This document shows, piece by piece, positions 19,165-22,061 of a stretch of DNA of 22,061 nucleotides. Both the position numbers and the translations under genes were made by a program. Every line of letters starts with the position of its first letter. Within the stretch, counting starts at the first letter, position 1. This DNA is from Saccoglossus kowalevskii. Lineage: Eukaryota; Hemichordata; Enteropneusta; Harrimaniidae. The notes beneath the pieces are model-generated. The model ran no database searches. It saw only the letters and a list, made by a program, of their open reading frames with translations, and had not been told where the DNA came from. The DNA is taken from assembly GCF_000003605.2 (NCBI RefSeq), contig NW_003108084.1, positions 189,671-211,731 of the forward strand. The letters are read 5' to 3'.

Positions 19165-19735
19165 CAACAAACGACTGACAAACAATCCACATGTGCAAAA
19201 CAACACATTTTACTGACAAGTTAATACCCAATACAGCAAGAAAAGGATTCATAGAAAGAACATGAAAGCATACAAGTGCCAATGTTATGTATTTCGAAAT
19301 GAGTGATCACATCCTTATAACTTGTGTCACCCGCCGTGATGAAGCAGCAAGAAAGCACCATGTGTTTCCAGTGGAAGCAATACTATACACAACAAACGAC
19401 TGGCAAACAATCCACATGTGCAAAACAACACCTTTAAAGCGGGAGAGTCGACACCTGCGCACGCGCGGGAATTGAGTCCCAAGCAAAGGCTCATGAGTAG
19501 ACGCTTGTTTGTAAACAATGACACGCTATGGCCGTCTGGCGCATGCGCAGGTGACGAGTCCCCTGCTTTAACTGACAAGTTCATGCACGATAAAGCAAAA
19601 AAAGGATGCATAGAAAGGGCATTAAAACATACAAGTGTCAATGCCATGTATTTCGAAAAGATTGATCACATCCTGATCGCAGTTTGCACTCGCTATTATG
19701 AAGCAGCGAGAGAGCGCAATATATTCCTTTGCAAT
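19165..19735 (+). repeat. Direct tandem duplication, about 225-bp unit, second copy interrupted by a MITE
   Basis: Copy A (about 19165-19388) and copy B (about 19391-19735) share long blocks: AACAATCCACATGTGCAAAA, ACTGACAAGTT, and ATGTATTTCGAAA with GATCACATCCT. Copy B is longer only because of the element at 19438-19567. Both copies keep one frame in which MYFE, DHILI, a TR pair and EAAR line up, with some silent changes. This is weak evidence of past coding function, but copy A has a TGA just upstream of the shared Met. Confidence 0.85.
19438..19567. mobile_element. TTAA-flanked MITE, 130 bp, CpG-rich, with empty site nearby
   Basis: TTAA at 19434-19437 and 19568-19571 flank the element. 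Its left end AGCGGGAGAGTCGACACCTG and the reverse complement of its right end AGCAGGGGACTCGTCACCTG match at 23 of the first 28 positions. In copy A of the surrounding duplication the same place reads CACATTTTACTGAC (19204-19217) without any insert, so the boundaries are exact to the base. It is unrelated in sequence to the 236-bp TTAA family. A piggyBac- or Kolobok-type source is inferred from the target site. Confidence 0.9.
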
Positions 19736-20172
19736 AACAATTCTTTTCTCCAAACTCGATAAATATTTTTGTCAATAAGAAATTCCTCATTGTGAACGTG
19801 TGATGTATCAGTCTTCCTTTTAACAAAATACGTAGACTCGTTGCATAATACATAAATATTTTTAAAGACTAGAACATTTTTTTACGGAAATGACTTGGTG
19901 GATAATGTTCTCAAATCGCAATTTCAAATTGTAGGTATAGGGGGTGAAGAAAAAACTTGATATATGAGAGACTATTATCAAAACAATCAAGGATATAAAA
20001 CAACGCTTTCCTCCTACTTGTTTTGTTCATCGCATGAGATTAGGAAAACTGTGCGCTGCAATTGAATATTAATTTATATTTCTTCCGAAATTAATATTTC
20101 ACTTAAAGATTTGTATAACCTTATTGATGTCTTGGACTGTTCAATGTAAAATATTTAATGTGTTGACTATGA

Positions 20173-20173
<1 letters not shown>
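19736..20173. other. AT-rich non-coding stretch
   Basis: No coding, RNA or repeat feature stands out before the microsatellite. Confidence 0.5.

Positions 20174-20266
<93 letters not shown>
20174..20266 (+). repeat. (TAA)n microsatellite, about 31 uninterrupted units
   Basis: A pure trinucleotide run of about 93 bp. Its purity suggests it is length-variable between individuals. It is translated as poly-Tyr or poly-Leu in long reverse-strand ORFs (20121-20418), which are artefacts. Confidence 0.98.
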
Positions 20267-20267
<1 letters not shown>

Positions 20268-20946
20268 TGCGCGATTTATTTTTAGGAATCTCGGAAATGA
20301 CATGGGTCTCAAGTTTATGCCGTTTTAAAGATTTTATTGATGTACTGATAAATATATACAAACTTCTTATTTTCGTAAATATACATATTTGTCCAAACAT
20401 TTGTAATTTTCTCTTCAAAATTAAAACAAATGTACCATATGTGACAGTACCATATGTGGCTGATCGGGTCAGGCCGCTAAGCTATCGTGAAACACTTGTG
20501 TAAATCAACCACGCTAACGACCCCGCTGATGACTCGCTCTTCACGAATTATCAACACAAAATTACCTTGTTGAAATGACCTTCTTAACTTCAGATACTGG
20601 TCAGTATCTATTATTAGCCATAACCAACAAACAAATGATAATAAAGATCAATCAAAGGATAGCTTATGCCAGATTTGGCATAGTCCCGTTGATAATATGT
20701 TATCGTGTATATCTTTCATTCTGACTGATCATTGTGCTCTGATAAGATACTATTGTTCGGTGATTGTTAATCGATACGAAGTATTGACCGGAGGTCAAGC
20801 CGTGAAGTGGGCACCCACACCTTCCAACAAATTCAATCAATCAATATAAAAGTTGAAATAGCTATTTCTATTCGTTTCATATAGATAAAACATGCATGGA
20901 AACCAAATAATATTGGAGTTGTGAGTGGCGTATACTACATGCATTT
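20267..20946. other. Non-coding stretch with short symmetrical motifs
   Basis: The ORF 20267-20503 (+) has no recognisable domain. TTGACC-GGA-GGTCAA at 20784-20798 resembles paired nuclear-receptor half-sites in everted arrangement. ACCATATGTG occurs twice near 20432 and 20448 (GTACCATATGTG). Confidence 0.4.
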
Positions 20947-21117
20947 ATGTCACAGAAGCCCTTCGCCGATATAGAGCGTGTTCTATGGGATGATGTATTA
21001 GAGGATATATCTCGCCGATGTGTAGTGGTGAAGGGGGTGGACCTGCCTGTACGTGTTGGTGAAGTTGTGTGTGCGTTTGGGGTCTATCTTGCCTATGTGT
21101 GTCAGCATGGTTACTGA
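20947..21117 (+). CDS. Small ORF, 56 aa, unrecognised
   Basis: ATG at 20947 opens 56 codons ending TGA at 21115-21117; the frame is open back to a TAA at 20908. The translation starts MSQKPFADIERVLWDDVLED and continues with a hydrophobic Val-rich half ending VYLAYVCQHGY. Amphipathic acidic/basic composition and a sharp rise in G content distinguish it from the surrounding AT-rich DNA. I do not recognise it. It could be a small protein, a piece of an exon, or part of a decayed transposon; no splice signals decide this. Confidence 0.25.
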   Translation: MSQKPFADIERVLWDDVLEDISRRCVVVKGVDLPVRVGEVVCAFGVYLAYVCQHGY

Positions 21118-21129
21118 AAAAGAGTAACC
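21109..21129 (+). repeat. 7-bp perfect hairpin
   Basis: GGTTACT-GAAAAAG-AGTAACC forms a stem of seven pairs with a seven-base loop. It overlaps the stop codon of the small ORF. There is no T-run after it. Confidence 0.6.
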
Positions 21130-21780
21130 GTGGTGTCAGTGAAGTATCGCTACAGAAATTGTCACAGAAGTAATTACGAAATAATCTCGTCTAACTGTTG
21201 AAGTGATGACAAAAACGCTGTATGGCTACAAATAAATGATGGTTCTAAACGATATGGGGAAAAAATGGAGAATTGAGTTTATGTGCTAAAACTTGCACAC
21301 GGCACACATTTGCGGTCAGTGTACCCCGGGTAACAATAACTTCATGAACAACCCGCTTTTAATATTATATTCGCCAATCATACCAAATCACGAATCCAAA
21401 CTGCACTAAACCGATATATAAAACAAAATACACGTGCGTCATTAGTTACGACAATTGTTAATGGTATCATAATGCAGTTAACGATATGACTAAAATATAA
21501 CCAAGCGCTACTGTAGTGACTGTTTTGTGTGTTAGCGATTGCCAGTATTCATAAATCACTGTCTACATATACATATACTGAGTGTTGTGCTAAGGATAGT
21601 CCTTCACCTTACGTATGTTAACTGTGCACGTATTGCGGCTTTACACATACAGTGTATACAATCATAATACTAAATACAGTAAAATCCAATACAGTATGTG
21701 TGGTACCCATGGAAACTGTTTTTATTATTCTAGTATGATTTCTATTCATACTGAGTAAATAATTTAGTAATCCAGCCCAA
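21130..21780. other. AT-rich non-coding stretch
   Basis: No gene-like feature is seen. The ORF at 21618-21803 (-) runs into the satellite and has no domain. The last bases share short words with the satellite unit but are not a clear extra copy. Confidence 0.45.
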
Positions 21781-22061
21781 ATTATTTTAGTATCTTCATT
21801 CAAGTTGATTTACATAACCACGGTATTCATGTCATCATATATAGATATTATTAGTATATTATGTATAAAACATGGTAAAGTTATTTTAGTATCTTCATTC
21901 AAGTTGATTTACATAACCACGATATCCATGTCATCATATATAGTATTAGTATATTATGTATTAAACATAGTTAGTTATTTTAGTATCTTCATTCAAATTG
22001 ATTTACATAACCACGATATCCATATCATCATATATAGTATTAGTATATTATGTATTAAACA
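21781..22061 (+). repeat. Satellite array, ~94-bp unit, at least three copies, continuing past the window
   Basis: Units begin at 21781 (99 bp), 21880 (94 bp) and 21974 (88 bp seen, cut by the window end). Each contains TTATTTTAGTATCTTCATTC, then GATTTACATAACCACG and ATATATAG with TATTAGTATATTATGTAT. Units 2 and 3 differ at about two positions over 88 bp, while unit 1 differs more and carries a 4-5-bp insertion, as expected for the edge of an array. Confidence 0.95.

Noticed and set aside
19327-19762. Plus and minus ORFs of over 100 codons across the duplicated region
   Set aside because: They run through the inserted 130-bp MITE and are created by it; only the short shared frame outside the element deserved mention.
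20121-20418. Poly-Tyr and poly-Leu proteins on the minus strand
   Set aside because: They are translations of the (TAA)n microsatellite.

Overview
This is eukaryotic, almost certainly invertebrate metazoan, nuclear DNA. It is AT-rich, has no long prokaryote-style ORFs, carries many short transposon relics and simple repeats, and has one clearly recognisable animal gene split by introns. The kinds of small inverted-repeat elements present are typical of marine invertebrate genomes (non-vertebrate deuterostomes, molluscs), but nothing here fixes the species.

The one confident gene is on the minus strand. Its 5' end lies in the window: a promoter region at about 16315-16500 (two CCAAT boxes, CpG-rich surroundings), a first coding exon at 16265-16199 encoding a signal peptide, a 1323-bp intron, and a second coding exon at 14875-14576 encoding a complete I-set immunoglobulin domain. 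The exon 1 donor (CAG|GTAGGT) and exon 2 acceptor (TTTTAG|GT) are both phase 1 and join in frame at a glycine. The Ig domain resembles the first Ig domain of the DCC/neogenin/protogenin/IGDCC3-4 receptor family, with a protogenin/IGDCC-like flavour. No further exon is visible in the remaining 14.5 kb in the direction of transcription, so intron 2 is very long or continues out of the window.

1-530: a weak plus-strand candidate terminal exon with a 36-bp in-frame tandem repeat, followed by AATAAA and a GT-rich tract. 530-13600: non-coding sequence, probably intron 2, holding a G-rich minisatellite (3409-3537), a TA-flanked CTGTAAA-ended MITE (7913-8119), three copies of a ~236-bp TTAA-flanked MITE (8255, 10864, 11594) and a 150-bp TA-flanked MITE (8979-9128). 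13620-14110: a possibly decayed coding segment. 14576-16500: the Ig gene 5' end. 16500-18380: CpG-richer upstream sequence with short inverted repeats. 18382-18830: an element bounded by inverted repeats with long C and G runs. 19165-19735: a direct duplication, one copy of which was later hit by a 130-bp TTAA-flanked MITE, with the empty site still visible in the other copy. 20174-20266: a (TAA)n microsatellite. 20947-21117: a small unexplained ORF. 21781-22061: a ~94-bp satellite array running off the end.

No rRNA, tRNA, CRISPR array or complete transposase gene was seen. The most interesting items are the two different TTAA-target non-autonomous element families, the occupied/empty-site pair, and the 5' architecture of the Ig receptor gene (start-stop uORF, split signal peptide, tandem in-frame splice acceptors at the predicted cleavage site).
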